A stretch of DNA of 64,000 bases from Pandoraea sputorum. Lineage in GTDB: Bacteria > Pseudomonadota > Gammaproteobacteria > Burkholderiales > Burkholderiaceae. Below the pieces are notes generated by a model. The model did not search any database. It had not been told where the DNA came from and saw only the letters and a program-made list of their open reading frames with translations. Shown here one piece after another: positions 7,286 to 17,378 of the stretch. The first letter of the stretch is position 1, and every line of letters starts with the position of its first letter. Position numbers and translations under genes: made by a program. The stretch covers positions 5,518,001-5,582,000 of the forward strand of contig NZ_CP010431.2 in assembly GCF_000814845.2 (NCBI RefSeq). Reading direction: 5' to 3'.

Positions 7286-8599
7286 TCAGGCCAGCATGTC
7301 GGCCCAGATACCCTGCGCCCATGCGAGTCCCAGCGCGAATTCTTCTCGCGTGGCCCGTGGCGACGCGCCGCCCGTGCCTTGCACCGGCATCATGGTGTGC
7401 TGCGCTGCGTCATAGCGATGCACGCTCGCGACGTGCATCGCTTCGGTGGACGAAACGAACGTATAGCAAGTGTTGCTGTAAAGCGGCTCGGGATTGACCG
7501 GACGGCCGGACAGCGTCGCGACGATGGCGGCCGCGCAGACCTTGCCGTGCTGATTGGCCATGTGACCCGATTTGGGCATCTGGGGCGCGATCTGGATAGC
7601 GTCGCCGAGGATATGGATGTCGGGCTGCGCAGCGGAGGCAAAGGTCAGGAAGTCGACGTCGCACCAGCGGCCGTTGGCCGTCGCCAGTCCGCTTTGCACG
7701 GCGATGTCGCCCGCGCGCATCGGCGGAATGACGTTCAGCACGTCGGCGCGGACTTCCTCGCCCAGTTCGAAGCGGGCCAGCGGCGTCGCGCCGTCGGCCA
7801 CGACCTCTGTGCAGTTGAACTGCGGGTGGTACTCGAGCATGCCTGCGAATTGCGTTCGCCAGACGTCGTGGAACTGCTCCGCTTCGGCCAGCACCTCGTC
7901 ATTGGCGTCGAAGATCAGCACTTTGGCGCGCGGATTGTGTTGTCGCAGCCATGCCGCCGCCTGACACGCGCGTTCGTAGGGCGCAGGCGGGCAGCGGAAC
8001 GGCGCTTCGGGAATCGTGATCGCGAACACACCACCGTCGGGCATCGCCTTGAGCCGCGCGTGCAGCGTGGCGCTCTCGCGCGCGTCCGTCCAGCCGACGG
8101 GCAGCGCCTCGCGCATTGCGGCATCGTTCAGACCAGCGATGGCGTCGCGACGAAGCGAGACGCCGGGCGCGACGATCAGTTTGTCGTAGGCGAGGCTTGC
8201 GCCGTCTGCCAGCCTGACCTGCTTGCGTGCCGCGTCGATAGCCGTGGCACGTGTGCGTCTCCAGGCCACGCCATGCTGCGACACGAGCCGGTCGTACGAC
8301 ACCGTAAGGTCGCTCACGCGCAGGTTGCCGCCGACGACGAGATTCGATAACGGAGACGAAACGAAGGCGGGATTCGGTTCCACGAGCGTGACGTCGATCG
8401 TGTTGCCAGAGAGCACGCGCAGCGCCTTGGCCGCAGTCGCCCCGCCGAACCCGCCGCCGACGACAACCACGCGGGCACGGCCTTTGACAGGCGTCGGCCA
8501 GAGTGGCGCGGCGAGTGCGGCGCGAGGGCTGGACATGCCGACCGTTCCGGCGAGCACGGCCGTCGAACTCAGGCCGAGAAGGAATTGGCGGCGGTGCAT
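7286..8599 (-). CDS. fccB: FccB, FAD subunit of flavocytochrome c sulfide dehydrogenase
   Basis: A 437-residue periplasmic flavoprotein that oxidises sulfide (SoxF in other naming). It begins with a twin-arginine signal (HRRQFLLGLSS) and an FAD-binding Rossmann motif VVVVGGGFGG at 44-53. Other family marks are the CPPAPYERAC segment with the flavin-linking or redox cysteine, and the second FAD motif DIHILGDAIQ. The C-terminal NTCYTFVS segment holds the second conserved cysteine. The cytochrome subunit gene fccA is 11 bases upstream, so the two are co-transcribed. Its product should send electrons to FccA. The Sox operon lies 2.4 kb away, beyond tpsB, so all three sulfur-oxidation loci cluster loosely. 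Confidence 0.93.
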   Translation of the reverse strand: MHRRQFLLGLSSTAVLAGTVGMSSPRAALAAPLWPTPVKGRARVVVVGGGFGGATAAKALRVLSGNTIDVTLVEPNPAFVSSPLSNLVVGGNLRVSDLTVSYDRLVSQHGVAWRRTRATAIDAARKQVRLADGASLAYDKLIVAPGVSLRRDAIAGLNDAAMREALPVGWTDARESATLHARLKAMPDGGVFAITIPEAPFRCPPAPYERACQAAAWLRQHNPRAKVLIFDANDEVLAEAEQFHDVWRTQFAGMLEYHPQFNCTEVVADGATPLARFELGEEVRADVLNVIPPMRAGDIAVQSGLATANGRWCDVDFLTFASAAQPDIHILGDAIQIAPQMPKSGHMANQHGKVCAAAIVATLSGRPVNPEPLYSNTCYTFVSSTEAMHVASVHRYDAAQHTMMPVQGTGGASPRATREEFALGLAWAQGIWADMLA

Positions 8600-8610
8600 G
8601 CGCGGGCGGC

Positions 8611-9090
8611 CTATCGGGACGAAGCAGAGGGTTTGGGCTGCGCGGCGAAGTACGCGGCGATGCGCTGCAATTCGTCCTCGCGATAGCCCTTGAGCAGTTG
8701 CGGCATCAGTGTCGCGGGACGCTTTGCGTCACGCATGGATCGGAGAGCGTCCATCAGCGCTGCCGCCGGACGTCCGTCCAGCACGGACAGCGTCGCCTTT
8801 CCCGCACTGACCGGGGCCGACGCGTTGTGGCAACTCATACAAGCCATCGCCCAATCGCGCGCCTGCCAGTCCGGTTCGGTGCGCGAAGACGGCGGCGCAG
8901 AAGGCGCGAGGTACGCCGATGACGCCGCGTGTACGCCCGAAGCGGGCGACACCTCGGAAGCCGAAGCCACATCCGTTACGGCAAACCCAAGGCTCGCCGT
9001 CAAAACGAACGCCGCCGCCATCGTCTGGCTCGCCTTGCGGCGAAAGGGACGATGACGGCGGCGTGTGTCCGGGTAATTCCCGGTGAGCAT
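8611..9090 (-). CDS. fccA: FccA, monohaem c-type cytochrome subunit of sulfide dehydrogenase
   Basis: A cytochrome of about 160 residues with a signal segment (AAAFVLTASLGFAVTDVASA), an alanine/serine-rich linker, and one CMSCH haem site near residues 84-88. A later LMPQLL segment may supply the methionine ligand. It directly precedes fccB and should accept electrons from the flavin subunit. The start is uncertain: a TTG at 9094-9096 lies seven bases after GGAG, while the ATG at 9088-9090 is thirteen bases after it. The single haem fits SoxE/monohaem FccA types rather than the dihaem Allochromatium form. Confidence 0.85.
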   Translation of the reverse strand: MLTGNYPDTRRRHRPFRRKASQTMAAAFVLTASLGFAVTDVASASEVSPASGVHAASSAYLAPSAPPSSRTEPDWQARDWAMACMSCHNASAPVSAGKATLSVLDGRPAAALMDALRSMRDAKRPATLMPQLLKGYREDELQRIAAYFAAQPKPSASSR

Positions 9091-9122
9091 GCGCAAGGAG
9101 AAGCTCCGCAGCGCTGCGTCGA

Positions 9123-9920
9123 TCAGTTGCCGGTCTTGTTCGACGGCCCCGGCTTAACCGGTCCTTCGCTGATCGGCGCGGGCGACGAGAGCGGCTTGGA
9201 CGTCACCGTGTCGTTGCCGATCGGCGTAGTCGTGACCGTCGCCGCATTAGGGTCCTCCTGCACCGGCGCCGGGTTCTTCTCGGCCTCGGTCGACAGGCGC
9301 TGCGCTTCTTCCGGCTTCACGTATTCATACAGCTTGACGACCTTCTGCACGCCGTCGATGCGGCTCGCCACGTTCGCGCCGATGGTGCCTTCTTCCTGCG
9401 ACACCAGACCCATCAGATAGACGTCGCCACGCTCCGTCACGACCTTGAAGACGTTGGCCGAGATTTCCTTCGTGTTGATCAGGTTGGCCTTGACCTTGCT
9501 GGTGATCCACGCGTCGTTCGAGCGCGAACCGAACGAACTCTTCGGACCGATGGCCAGTTCGTCGACGATGCCGCGCACGTTGCTGATCTGCTTGACGATG
9601 TTCACGGCGGCTTGCTTGGTCGCGTCGTTCGGCACTTCGCCGGTGAGCAACACGCGACGGTTGAAAACGGTCACGTTCACATGCACGGCGTCGTCGGTCA
9701 GCGTATTGGCGATGTTGGCCTCGGCCTTGACCTGAATCTCACGGTCTTCCGTCTGGGCGCCGACCGAGCGACGGTCGGTAGCAACGAGTGCGCCTGTCGC
9801 GGCGCCGCCGAGGATGATGGGGGCACAACCGGCGAGGGTTGCGGTGATCAGGGCTGCCGCGATCAGCGGCTTGATCAGACTTTGCACACGTTGAACGCTT
9901 TGGACGCGTCGGAAACTCAT
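9123..9920 (-). CDS. dolP: DolP/YraP-like outer-membrane lipoprotein with BON domains
   Basis: A 265-residue lipoprotein: signal peptide with lipobox LAGC (about residues 28-31), then two BON domains (VKAEANIANTLTDDAVHVNV onward, and WITSKVKANLINTKE onward), then a proline-rich disordered tail. DolP in Escherichia coli maintains outer-membrane integrity near the BAM complex. The chromosomal order here, rsmI, yraN, diaA, dolP, is the same as in E. coli, which strongly supports the name. A GAAGGAG element precedes the ATG. The long tail, with repeated T, V and P, is longer than in the E. coli protein, which has 191 residues. Confidence 0.9.
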   Translation of the reverse strand: MSFRRVQSVQRVQSLIKPLIAAALITATLAGCAPIILGGAATGALVATDRRSVGAQTEDREIQVKAEANIANTLTDDAVHVNVTVFNRRVLLTGEVPNDATKQAAVNIVKQISNVRGIVDELAIGPKSSFGSRSNDAWITSKVKANLINTKEISANVFKVVTERGDVYLMGLVSQEEGTIGANVASRIDGVQKVVKLYEYVKPEEAQRLSTEAEKNPAPVQEDPNAATVTTTPIGNDTVTSKPLSSPAPISEGPVKPGPSNKTGN

Positions 9921-10040
9921 CGGGCTTTCTCCTTCCAGGATGTTTGGACGGGACGGCCCCCGCCGCGCCCGGTCGGCACCGCTCGCCCCCGCGACCCGGT
10001 GCCCGTCACATGATCTTGACGCCTTAAGATGACAATAGGT

Positions 10041-10679
<639 letters not shown>

Positions 10680-10759
10680 TCAGATGCCGCCAGTGTTGAA
10701 AAGCGGCAATTTCGCAAGTGTAACAGGGCCAGCGGGCAAGGGGCCGGGCACGGCTTCGC

Positions 10760-11113
10760 TCAGAGATCGTCAGTCCGAAAGGCGTCAGGCAGCCAGTGCA
10801 CCACGGGCGGACGCCCGTCGAACGTCACCACATCGAAGCGGCATCGCGCGGCCGGACGCCGCAGCAAGTAGTGCCGGGCGGCCAGTGTGAGGCGTCGCCG
10901 TTTCGCGAGCGTAATGCTTTGCGCCGCGTCCCCGAAGTCGCTGCGCGCGCGGGCGCGCACCTCGATGAATACCAGCACGCCGGTTTGATCCCGCATAATG
11001 AGGTCGATTTCGCCGCCCCGGCACTGATAATTGCGGGCGACGAGCCGCCAGCCGCGCCGCTCCAATAGCGCCTGCGCGCGCCCCTCGAACGAAACTCCTA
11101 GCTGATTCGACAT
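10760..11113 (-). CDS. yraN: YraN, UPF0102 endonuclease-like protein
   Basis: A 117-residue protein of the UPF0102 family with a Holliday-junction-resolvase-like fold. Family marks: [30 protein letters not shown], where E and D are nuclease-like acidic residues, and VFIEVRAR with the E-x-K/R pair, then LTLAARHYL and [10 protein letters not shown]. The start ATG at 11111-11113 gives [11 protein letters not shown]; the reading frame stays open upstream but that part is repeat-like and not conserved in style. It is divergent from rsmI, 122 bases away, and upstream of diaA. Its molecular role in cells is not established. Confidence 0.88.
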   Translation of the reverse strand: MSNQLGVSFEGRAQALLERRGWRLVARNYQCRGGEIDLIMRDQTGVLVFIEVRARARSDFGDAAQSITLAKRRRLTLAARHYLLRRPAARCRFDVVTFDGRPPVVHWLPDAFRTDDL

Positions 11114-11198
11114 GGTTGTTCCGATGTTTTCCGTGACCGGCAAAGCCGGCACTGTCCGAATTCCGATGCACGTCATGCCCCACATGCCGGTGCCCGCA

Positions 11199-11225
11199 CG
11201 TATGGGACGTATGGGGCATATGGGA
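11199..11225. repeat. Three 9-bp tandem repeats upstream of rsmI
   Basis: CGTATGGGA (11199-11207), CGTATGGGG (11208-11216) and CATATGGGA (11217-11225) in direct tandem, 10 bases before the rsmI start. An 8-bp inverted repeat ATGCCCCA (11175-11182) / TGGGGCAT (11212-11219) overlaps them. Confidence 0.8.
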
Positions 11226-11235
11226 GACCGATGCA

Positions 11236-12120
11236 ATGGATGAGCGTCTGATGTCGCTGGCCGAGGGTCAGCACTACCCCGCAGGCACCCTGTATGTGGT
11301 GGCCACCCCGTTGGGCAACACTGCCGACATCACCGTGCGGGCCCTGCACATCCTTGGGATGGTCGACGCCATCGCCTGTGAAGATACGCGCAACAGCGCG
11401 TTGTTGTTGCAGCGTTACGGCATCGATAAGCCGCTGATTGCGGCCCATCAGCACAACGAAAACGAAGCCGCGACGCGACTCGTAGAGCGCCTGCGCGGCG
11501 GCGAGCGCATCGCCTACATTTCGGACGCTGGCACGCCGGGCATCTCGGACCCGGGGGCCCGACTGGTCGATGCGGTGCGTGCAGCAGGCCTCGGCGTGGT
11601 GCCGGTACCAGGCGCGAGCGCGGTGATCACGTTGCTGTCGGCGGCGGGCGCGTGGGTGGAGACGTTCACGTTCGTGGGCTTCCTGCCGTCGAAGTCACAG
11701 CAACGCGCTCAGGCGATTGCGGGCCTCTGCGGGTCGACGGCCGCGCAGGTGTTTTACGAAGCTCCACACCGGATCGTGGAGACGGTGGCGGCACTGGCCG
11801 AGGGGCTGGGCGGCGAACGCCGTCTGCTGATCGGACGCGAGTTGACCAAGCGCTTCGAAGACATTCACGAGTGCGCGTTGCGCGATGGCGTCGCGTGGCT
11901 GAAGGCGGACCCGAACCGTCAGCGCGGCGAATTCGTGCTGGCGGTCTCGGGTGCAGCAGCCAGCGAGAGCGACGATGGCGTGGATGCCGAGGCGCAGCGC
12001 GTCCTCGCATTGCTGGTCGCAGAGCTACCGACGAAGAGTGCCGCCAAGCTCGCAGCCGCCATTACGGGAGCACCGAAGAACGCGCTGTACGAGCGGGCGC
12101 TAGCGCTGAAAAACGGCTGA
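11236..12120 (+). CDS. rsmI: RsmI, 16S rRNA (cytidine-1402 2'-O) methyltransferase
   Basis: A 294-residue SAM-dependent methyltransferase of the tetrapyrrole-methylase fold that modifies C1402 in the ribosomal P site with RsmH. Diagnostic segments: [21 protein letters not shown] at the start, [60 protein letters not shown], and [12 protein letters not shown]. The C-terminal domain ([20 protein letters not shown]) is also normal. It is divergent from yraN and ends about 190 bases before a bidirectional terminator. Confidence 0.95.
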   Translation: MDERLMSLAEGQHYPAGTLYVVATPLGNTADITVRALHILGMVDAIACEDTRNSALLLQRYGIDKPLIAAHQHNENEAATRLVERLRGGERIAYISDAGTPGISDPGARLVDAVRAAGLGVVPVPGASAVITLLSAAGAWVETFTFVGFLPSKSQQRAQAIAGLCGSTAAQVFYEAPHRIVETVAALAEGLGGERRLLIGRELTKRFEDIHECALRDGVAWLKADPNRQRGEFVLAVSGAAASESDDGVDAEAQRVLALLVAELPTKSAAKLAAAITGAPKNALYERALALKNG

Positions 12121-12307
12121 TCGCGCGACGTTCAGCCACCGCATTCAAGCGCGAAAAAAATCGGATATTTCTGGTGGGATTCTCGGCCATCCCCCAAAAG
12201 CCCGACGTCGGCAAACGACCTGTGATCGGCTCGTTCCCCGGCGCTCGGCCAATGCACGCAAGCGGGTTGCGTCACCTCCCCGAGGCCTGAATTGCGTAGA
12301 CGAAAAA

Positions 12308-12330
12308 AACCCCCGGCTCGACCGGGGGTT
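12308..12330. terminator. Bidirectional intrinsic terminator between rsmI and the ABC operon
   Basis: A 9-bp stem AACCCCCGG (12308-12316) / CCGGGGGTT (12322-12330) with a 5-base loop. A run of seven A before it gives a T-run on the minus strand, and TTTTCT follows on the plus strand. It can end both rsmI and the leftward ABC genes. Confidence 0.88.
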
Positions 12331-12351
12331 TTCTCTCGTCTCAGACGCCGC

Positions 12352-13146
12352 TCAACTCAGCAGCAGCGCATCGTCGTCGAGTTGTTCGCCGCGCGTGCGC
12401 TCGAACATCTGGAGCAGATCCGGCACGTCCAATCCCTTGCGTTCTTCGCCCGAGACATCGAGAACGACCTTGCCCTGATGCAGCATCACGGTCCGCTCGC
12501 CGTAGTCGAGGGCCTGACGCATGCTGTGCGTGACCATCATCGCCGTAAGCTTGCTCTCCTGCACGATGCGCGCCGTCAGTTCCAGCACGAACGCCGCCGT
12601 CTTCGGATCGAGTGCGGCCGTGTGCTCGTCGAGCAGCAGAATGCGCGACGGTTGCAACGACGCCATCAACAGACTCACCGCCTGACGCTGACCACCCGAG
12701 AGCAGCCCGATTCGGTCGGACAAGCGATTCTCCAGCCCGAGGTTCAGCAGGCTGAGCTTTTCGCGGAAGCGCTCGCGCAGATCCTTGTTCAGAGCGATAC
12801 GAAAGCCGCGACGCTCGCCGCGCTTCACCGCCAGCGCCATGTTTTCCTCGATGGTCAACGCTTCGCACGTGCCCGCCATAGGATCCTGGAACACACGCGC
12901 CACCTGATTCGCGCGCTGATACGCCGTCTTCTTCGTGACGTCGCCGCCATCGATGGAAATCGTGCCCGAATCCACCGACAGGTCACCGCTGATCGCGTTC
13001 AGGAAAGTCGACTTGCCTGCACCGTTCGAGCCGATCACGGTGACGAACTGGCCCGTCGGAATATCGAGCGACATGCCGCGCAGTGCGCGATTTTCGATGG
13101 GCGTACCCGGGTTGAAAGTGATCTTGAGGTCTTTTGCGCTCAGCAT
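12352..13146 (-). CDS. ABC transporter ATP-binding protein
   Basis: A 264-residue nucleotide-binding subunit. Walker A is GSNGAGKST, the signature is LLSGGQRQAVSLLMA, Walker B is RILLLDEHTAALD, and the switch histidine lies in MMVTHSMRQAL. It pairs with the permease two bases upstream and the binding protein further upstream. The permease/binding-protein families match the TrpXYZ-like group (ABC substrate-binding PF04392 type), in which the ATPase is usually about this size. The substrate cannot be read from sequence; tryptophan or another aromatic compound is known for some relatives. Motif set complete, so it should be active. Confidence 0.92.
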   Translation of the reverse strand: MLSAKDLKITFNPGTPIENRALRGMSLDIPTGQFVTVIGSNGAGKSTFLNAISGDLSVDSGTISIDGGDVTKKTAYQRANQVARVFQDPMAGTCEALTIEENMALAVKRGERRGFRIALNKDLRERFREKLSLLNLGLENRLSDRIGLLSGGQRQAVSLLMASLQPSRILLLDEHTAALDPKTAAFVLELTARIVQESKLTAMMVTHSMRQALDYGERTVMLHQGKVVLDVSGEERKGLDVPDLLQMFERTRGEQLDDDALLLS

Positions 13147-13148
13147 GA

Positions 13149-14057
13149 TCAGGCACCTCCGTTCTTGCGCGGGAACAGCTTGCGACGCGTCGCAGGCAGC
13201 ACGAGTGCCACCGCCACGAGCAAGGCCGTCACCAGGTTGAGGTCCTGCGCCTTCAGACCGATGAAATCGCTATTCAGGGCCAGAGCGATGAAGAAGCGGT
13301 ACAGCACGGCCCCGACGACCACAGCCAGCGTGGTGAGGATGAGGCGTCGTGCCGGCAGAATCGTCTCGCCGATGATCACGGCCGCCAGGCCGATCACGAT
13401 GGTACCGATCCCCATCGAGATGTCAGCGCCGCCCTGCGACTGCGCGAACAACGCGCCCGCGAGTGCCACGAGAGAGTTCGACAGCGCCATGCCCGCCAGA
13501 ATCTCGCGCCCGGTGTTCACACCCTGCGCACGCGCCATGCGCGGGTTCGCGCCGGTCGAACGCATCGCGAGACCTTGCTGCGACGAGAAGAAGTAATCCA
13601 GACCGAGCTTCACCACGGCCACGACCACCAGCAGCAGCAGCGGACGCAGCACATAGTCCGGCAGCCAGTCGGGGGCGTTCTCCGGCAGCAGCATCGTGAA
13701 CACCGTCGGCGACGTGATCAGCGGCACGTTCGGCGCACCCATTACACGCAGGTTGACCGAGTACAGCGCGATCATCATCAGAATACTGGCGAGCAGATCC
13801 ATGATTTTCAGGCGCACGTTCAGCCAGCCGGTGATGAAGCCCGCCACAGCGCCGGCCACCATGGCGACGAGCGTTGCGACAAACGGATTGGCCCCGCCCG
13901 CGATCAGAATGGCCGCCGTTGCGCCGCCAAGCGCAAAGCTACCGTCTACGGTCAGGTCGGGGAAATTGAGGATGCGGAAGGAGATCAGCACCCCGAGCGC
14001 CACGAGGCTGAAGATCAGACCGATCTCCAGAGCGCCCATCATCGAGAAAAAGGACAT
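13149..14057 (-). CDS. ABC transporter permease (branched-chain/TrpXYZ-like type)
   Basis: A 302-residue integral membrane protein with about eight to nine hydrophobic segments, beginning MMGALEIGLIFSLVALGVLISF. The LivH-like family segment RILNFPDLTVDGSFALGGA occurs near residue 35 and the cytoplasmic EAA-like region around MALSNSLVALAGALFAQSQGG. I start at the ATG at 14055-14057 rather than an upstream TTG. It overlaps no neighbour, ends two bases before the ATPase start, and is 282 bases downstream of the binding-protein gene, a gap that contains a hairpin. Confidence 0.9.
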   Translation of the reverse strand: MSFFSMMGALEIGLIFSLVALGVLISFRILNFPDLTVDGSFALGGATAAILIAGGANPFVATLVAMVAGAVAGFITGWLNVRLKIMDLLASILMMIALYSVNLRVMGAPNVPLITSPTVFTMLLPENAPDWLPDYVLRPLLLLVVVAVVKLGLDYFFSSQQGLAMRSTGANPRMARAQGVNTGREILAGMALSNSLVALAGALFAQSQGGADISMGIGTIVIGLAAVIIGETILPARRLILTTLAVVVGAVLYRFFIALALNSDFIGLKAQDLNLVTALLVAVALVLPATRRKLFPRKNGGA

Positions 14058-14247
14058 GTTCGTAATTCCACTGCGCAAGACGGCCCATGCCGGGTCTCGG
14101 CATCGGCGCCCGCACGGCCGAGTCGGCCAGTTCAGGTCATAGCCGGTCGTTGTGCGACCGCGTTTCGGGGGGAGCCATCTCGCCCGTTCGATAGGAAAAG
14201 AGCGGCGGGGACAGATCGTGTCCGGACGCCGCCCTGTCGCTCGCCGA

Positions 14248-14271
14248 TGCTACGGGCGTCAGCCCGCAGCA
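14248..14271 (-). terminator. Hairpin between binding-protein and permease genes
   Basis: TGCTACGGGC (14248-14257) pairs with GCCCGCAGCA (14262-14271) over a 4-base loop, with one G-T wobble. There is no T-run, so it is more likely a message-stability or attenuation hairpin. Such an element would let the periplasmic binding protein be made in excess of the membrane subunits. The rest of the 282-base gap shows nothing else. Confidence 0.45.
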
Positions 14272-14339
14272 CCGGTGTCACGCATACACCACCACAGCGG
14301 GATAACCGTCGCGGTGCGCGTGAGTCGCGGGTGAGTCGC

Positions 14340-15326
14340 TTACTGCTTGATGACCGTCTTGGCTTCCTTCACCAGATCGTCCGACAGCTTCACGCCTTGC
14401 TTCTCGGCGGCCGCCGTGTTGACGAACAGTTCCAGATTCGAGCTGGTCTGCGAGGCAATCGCGCCCGGCTTTTCGCCCTTCAGGATACGGCCCACGACCT
14501 TGCCCGTCTGACGGCCGAGGTCATAGTAGTTGATGCCCAGTGCCGCAATGGCGCCACGCTTCACGCTGTCCGTGTCCGAAGCCACCAGCGGGATCTTGCG
14601 GTCGTTGGCCACCTTCACCAGCGACTCGTATGCCGACACGACGTTGTTATCCGTGTTGGTGTAGATCACGTCGACCTTGCCGACCAGGCTGTTCGCGGCC
14701 GAGCTGATGTCCACGGTACGCGGGGCAGCCGCTTCGACCAGCGTCAAGCCGGCAGCCGGCAGCAGCTTCTTCAGCTCGTTGACGACCACGACCGAGTTGG
14801 CTTCGCCCGGGTTGTACACCATGCCGACCTTCTTCGCGTTCGGCACGACACGCTTGATCAGCGCGACCTGCTTGTCCAGCGGCAACTTGTCCGACACGCC
14901 GGTCACGTTGGTGCCCGAAGCATCCCAGCTCTTGACCAGCTGTGCGGCGACCGGATCGGTCACGCCCGAGTAGACGAGCGGCACCGACTTGGTGGCAGCG
15001 GCCACGGCCTGAGCCGTCGGCGTTGCAATGCCGATGATCGCATCCGGCTTGTCGCCCACGAACTTGCGGGCGATCTGTGCTGCCGTACCCGTGTTGCCTT
15101 GTGCGCTCTGGTATTCCCACTTGAGGTTCTTGCCAACCTCGTAACCTTCGGCCTTGAGTTCGTCGCGCGCGCCATCACGGATGGCGTCGAGTGCCGGGTG
15201 TTCCACGATCGCCACGACGGCCACCGACTTCGTCTCCGCCGCGAATGCCGCGCCGGTCGTCCCCAACAACGTTGCGGCCACCGCGCACAGCACGGTGCGC
15301 TTGGCGTATTTGCCCATCGTCGACAT
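14340..15326 (-). CDS. ABC transporter periplasmic substrate-binding protein (TrpX-like family)
   Basis: A 328-residue binding protein. Signal peptide: basic start then LCAVAATLLGTTGAAFAAE. The mature part has the ABC_sub_bind (PF04392) pattern: VAIVEHPALDAIRDGARDEL, AQGNTGTAAQIARKFVGD, DAIIGIATPTAQAVAAATK, VPLVYSGVTDPVAAQLV, KKVGMVYNPGEANSV, VYTNTDNNVVSAYESLVKVA-like, and GINYYDLGRQTG. The start ATG at 15324-15326 is preceded by GGAGGAG. It heads a leftward three-gene importer with the permease and ATPase. Homologues have been linked to tryptophan, peptides or unidentified ligands, so the substrate is open. Confidence 0.9.
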   Translation of the reverse strand: MSTMGKYAKRTVLCAVAATLLGTTGAAFAAETKSVAVVAIVEHPALDAIRDGARDELKAEGYEVGKNLKWEYQSAQGNTGTAAQIARKFVGDKPDAIIGIATPTAQAVAAATKSVPLVYSGVTDPVAAQLVKSWDASGTNVTGVSDKLPLDKQVALIKRVVPNAKKVGMVYNPGEANSVVVVNELKKLLPAAGLTLVEAAAPRTVDISSAANSLVGKVDVIYTNTDNNVVSAYESLVKVANDRKIPLVASDTDSVKRGAIAALGINYYDLGRQTGKVVGRILKGEKPGAIASQTSSNLELFVNTAAAEKQGVKLSDDLVKEAKTVIKQ

Positions 15327-15787
15327 CAAAACTCCTCCAGGAATGCTTCTTGATAGGTGCGCCGTGCCCGGGTCTCGGCGGGCCTCTTTCGGATGCACAC
15401 AAAGCGTGCACCTGCGCGTGGGGCACAGTCTACCCACATCCCCGGCAGCGAACAACGGTTGCCAACGCAACTTCCCGGGACGCCCGTGGAACATCGGATT
15501 GCGCCCAAACACTGGCATTTTTATGCGGCAATCGGAAAAAAATTAGCCGATTCGGTCGTGCACAATTCGATGCGCGCACGTTCGTGCGAGGCGTTCAGCC
15601 AATGGGATGCAATGAAAATAGAAAGAATGCGGCGCATTTCACCCGCAATGTGCGTCGTTCGCACAACAAACGCCGGGCAGACGTCCCGCTTTTTAAGACA
15701 CATCCGAAGGGAATTCGGAATGACGTTCGGGATTGGTGACGATGGAGACGATGCGCATGCTGCCGATCGATGTGTCGGCCAAAGGAA
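15327..15787. other. Intergenic region upstream of the ABC operon
   Basis: About 460 bases without a convincing gene. The part 15530-15720 is noticeably richer in A and T than its surroundings and probably holds the promoter of the leftward ABC operon and the 3' end of the rlpA region. No repeat, RNA gene or clear promoter pair was recognised. Confidence 0.5.
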
Positions 15788-16429
15788 TTACTGCGTGTTG
15801 CTCGGGGTGTTGTTCTGCGCGCTGCTGGCGTCGTCGAGGCCGAGTGCGGCGACTTCGCTGCGCGAGAGGCGGCGAATTTCGACCTTGGCGTGTCCCGCGC
15901 GAATGAAGTCGAGTTGGTTCGCCGCGCCGAATGACAGATCGATGATGCGATTGCGGGTGTACGGCCCCCGGTCGTTGATCTTCACGACCACCGTCTTGTT
16001 ATTGGCGATGTTGCGCACCAGCGCGAAGCTGCCCAGCGGCAATGTCGGATGCGCGGCGGTCGGTTCGTTCATGTCGAACGCTTCGCCGGTTGCGGTGCGG
16101 CGGCCGTGAAACTTCTTGCCGTACCACGATGCCATGCCCGTCTGGAAAAAGGTGCCTGCGTCGGCACGCAGACGCGCTTCGCCATCACGCTCGGGGGCAT
16201 CGGGATCGCCGGGGTTGAGACCCTCGTTGCGATACGACCGGCCCGGCCATTGCAAATCGAAACTGGACCCGACGGGTGCATTGGCTTCGCGCGCACGGGC
16301 GCGCGCGCCTGTCGCCGAAGTGGCGGCAGCCGTCTGGCTGGGGGGTTCGAGCGGCGTTGTGCAGGCTGTCAACGTCAGGGCGAGGGCGCAGCAGACCGCG
16401 AACCGTGTGAGCATGTCGCGTGTTCGCAT
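15788..16429 (-). CDS. rlpA: RlpA-like septal lytic transglycosylase lipoprotein
   Basis: A protein of about 213 residues with a lipoprotein signal ending in LTAC, a low-complexity linker, then a double-psi beta-barrel domain. RlpA-family marks are TGMASWYGKKFHGRRTATGE, AAHPTLPLGSFALVRN, VVVKINDRGPYTRNRIIDLSFGAA. In Pseudomonas, RlpA cleaves naked glycan strands lacking stem peptides during cell separation. No C-terminal SPOR domain is present here; the protein stops soon after the barrel, so septal targeting by SPOR is not expected. Two start codons are possible (16427-16429 or 16412-16414). Confidence 0.9.
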   Translation of the reverse strand: MRTRDMLTRFAVCCALALTLTACTTPLEPPSQTAAATSATGARARAREANAPVGSSFDLQWPGRSYRNEGLNPGDPDAPERDGEARLRADAGTFFQTGMASWYGKKFHGRRTATGEAFDMNEPTAAHPTLPLGSFALVRNIANNKTVVVKINDRGPYTRNRIIDLSFGAANQLDFIRAGHAKVEIRRLSRSEVAALGLDDASSAQNNTPSNTQ

Positions 16430-16721
16430 AGCCCGCAAGTCTAACACGTCACATAATTCAACCTAACAGCGAGCGTTCACTTACGCGTTGAGACTTGTTT
16501 ACAAAGCGTTACCTCGAATTGGGCGTTCACGTCCGATGCGCCTATTCCGAAGCCTTTCCAGCAAGACGCTGCGGCCCCGCGCACCGGCCCGTCACGCGTA
16601 TTGCGTGACGTACAGAGCGACATATGGCGCAGCTCACGGGACAGCGCTGCGGGCGACGGCACGCGTGGCCGAATACAATAGACAAAAATTGCGTCCCCCG
16701 AATTGCGTCCCCGATAACCCA

Positions 16722-17378
16722 ATGAACGTCACCCTGATACCCGTCACGCCCTTCCAGCAAAACTGCACCCTGCTCGTCTGCGACGCCACGAAGCGCGCTG
16801 CCGTGGTCGATCCCGGCGGCGACATCGACCGGATCGTGGGTGAGATCGAACGTCAGGGTGTGACGCTCGAAAAGATTTTCCTGACGCACGGCCATCTCGA
16901 TCACTGTGGTGGCACCGGCGCACTGGCTGCCAAATACAACGTGCCCATCGAAGGTCCGCATCCGGACGACGCCTTCTGGATCGACCAGCTTGAGGCGCAA
17001 AGCGCGCGTTTCGGTTTTCCGGAGCCGGAGCCGTTCACGCCCGATCGCTGGCTGGGCGACGGCGACACCGTCACGTTCGGTGAGGTCACGCTCGACGTTT
17101 TCCATTGCCCGGGCCACACGCCGGGTCACGTGGTTTTCTTCTCGAAGGACGAACGGCTGGCCAGCGTGGGCGACGTGCTGTTTGCCGGGTCCATCGGGCG
17201 CACCGACTTTCCGCGCGGCAACCACGCCGACCTGATCGCGTCGATTCGCGACAAGCTCTGGCCGCTGGGCGACGACGTCACGTTCATTCCGGGTCATGGG
17301 CCGGTGTCGACGTTCGGTCAGGAGCGTCAGACGAACCCATATGTCGCGGATGCCGTGCTCGCCCGGAGCGCTTCATGA
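16722..17378 (+). CDS. MBL-fold metallo-hydrolase, glyoxalase II-like
   Basis: A 218-residue cytosolic metallo-beta-lactamase-fold protein of the YcbL/GloB-like group. The metal-binding motif [10 protein letters not shown] is present, with further histidine [10 protein letters not shown] and the last ligands in [15 protein letters not shown] and FIPGHGP. It is shorter than true glyoxalase II, lacking the C-terminal helical glutathione-binding domain. The likely role is thioester hydrolysis, but the substrate is unknown. The stop overlaps the next gene's ATG (ATGA), so the two are translationally coupled. Confidence 0.88.
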   Translation: MNVTLIPVTPFQQNCTLLVCDATKRAAVVDPGGDIDRIVGEIERQGVTLEKIFLTHGHLDHCGGTGALAAKYNVPIEGPHPDDAFWIDQLEAQSARFGFPEPEPFTPDRWLGDGDTVTFGEVTLDVFHCPGHTPGHVVFFSKDERLASVGDVLFAGSIGRTDFPRGNHADLIASIRDKLWPLGDDVTFIPGHGPVSTFGQERQTNPYVADAVLARSAS

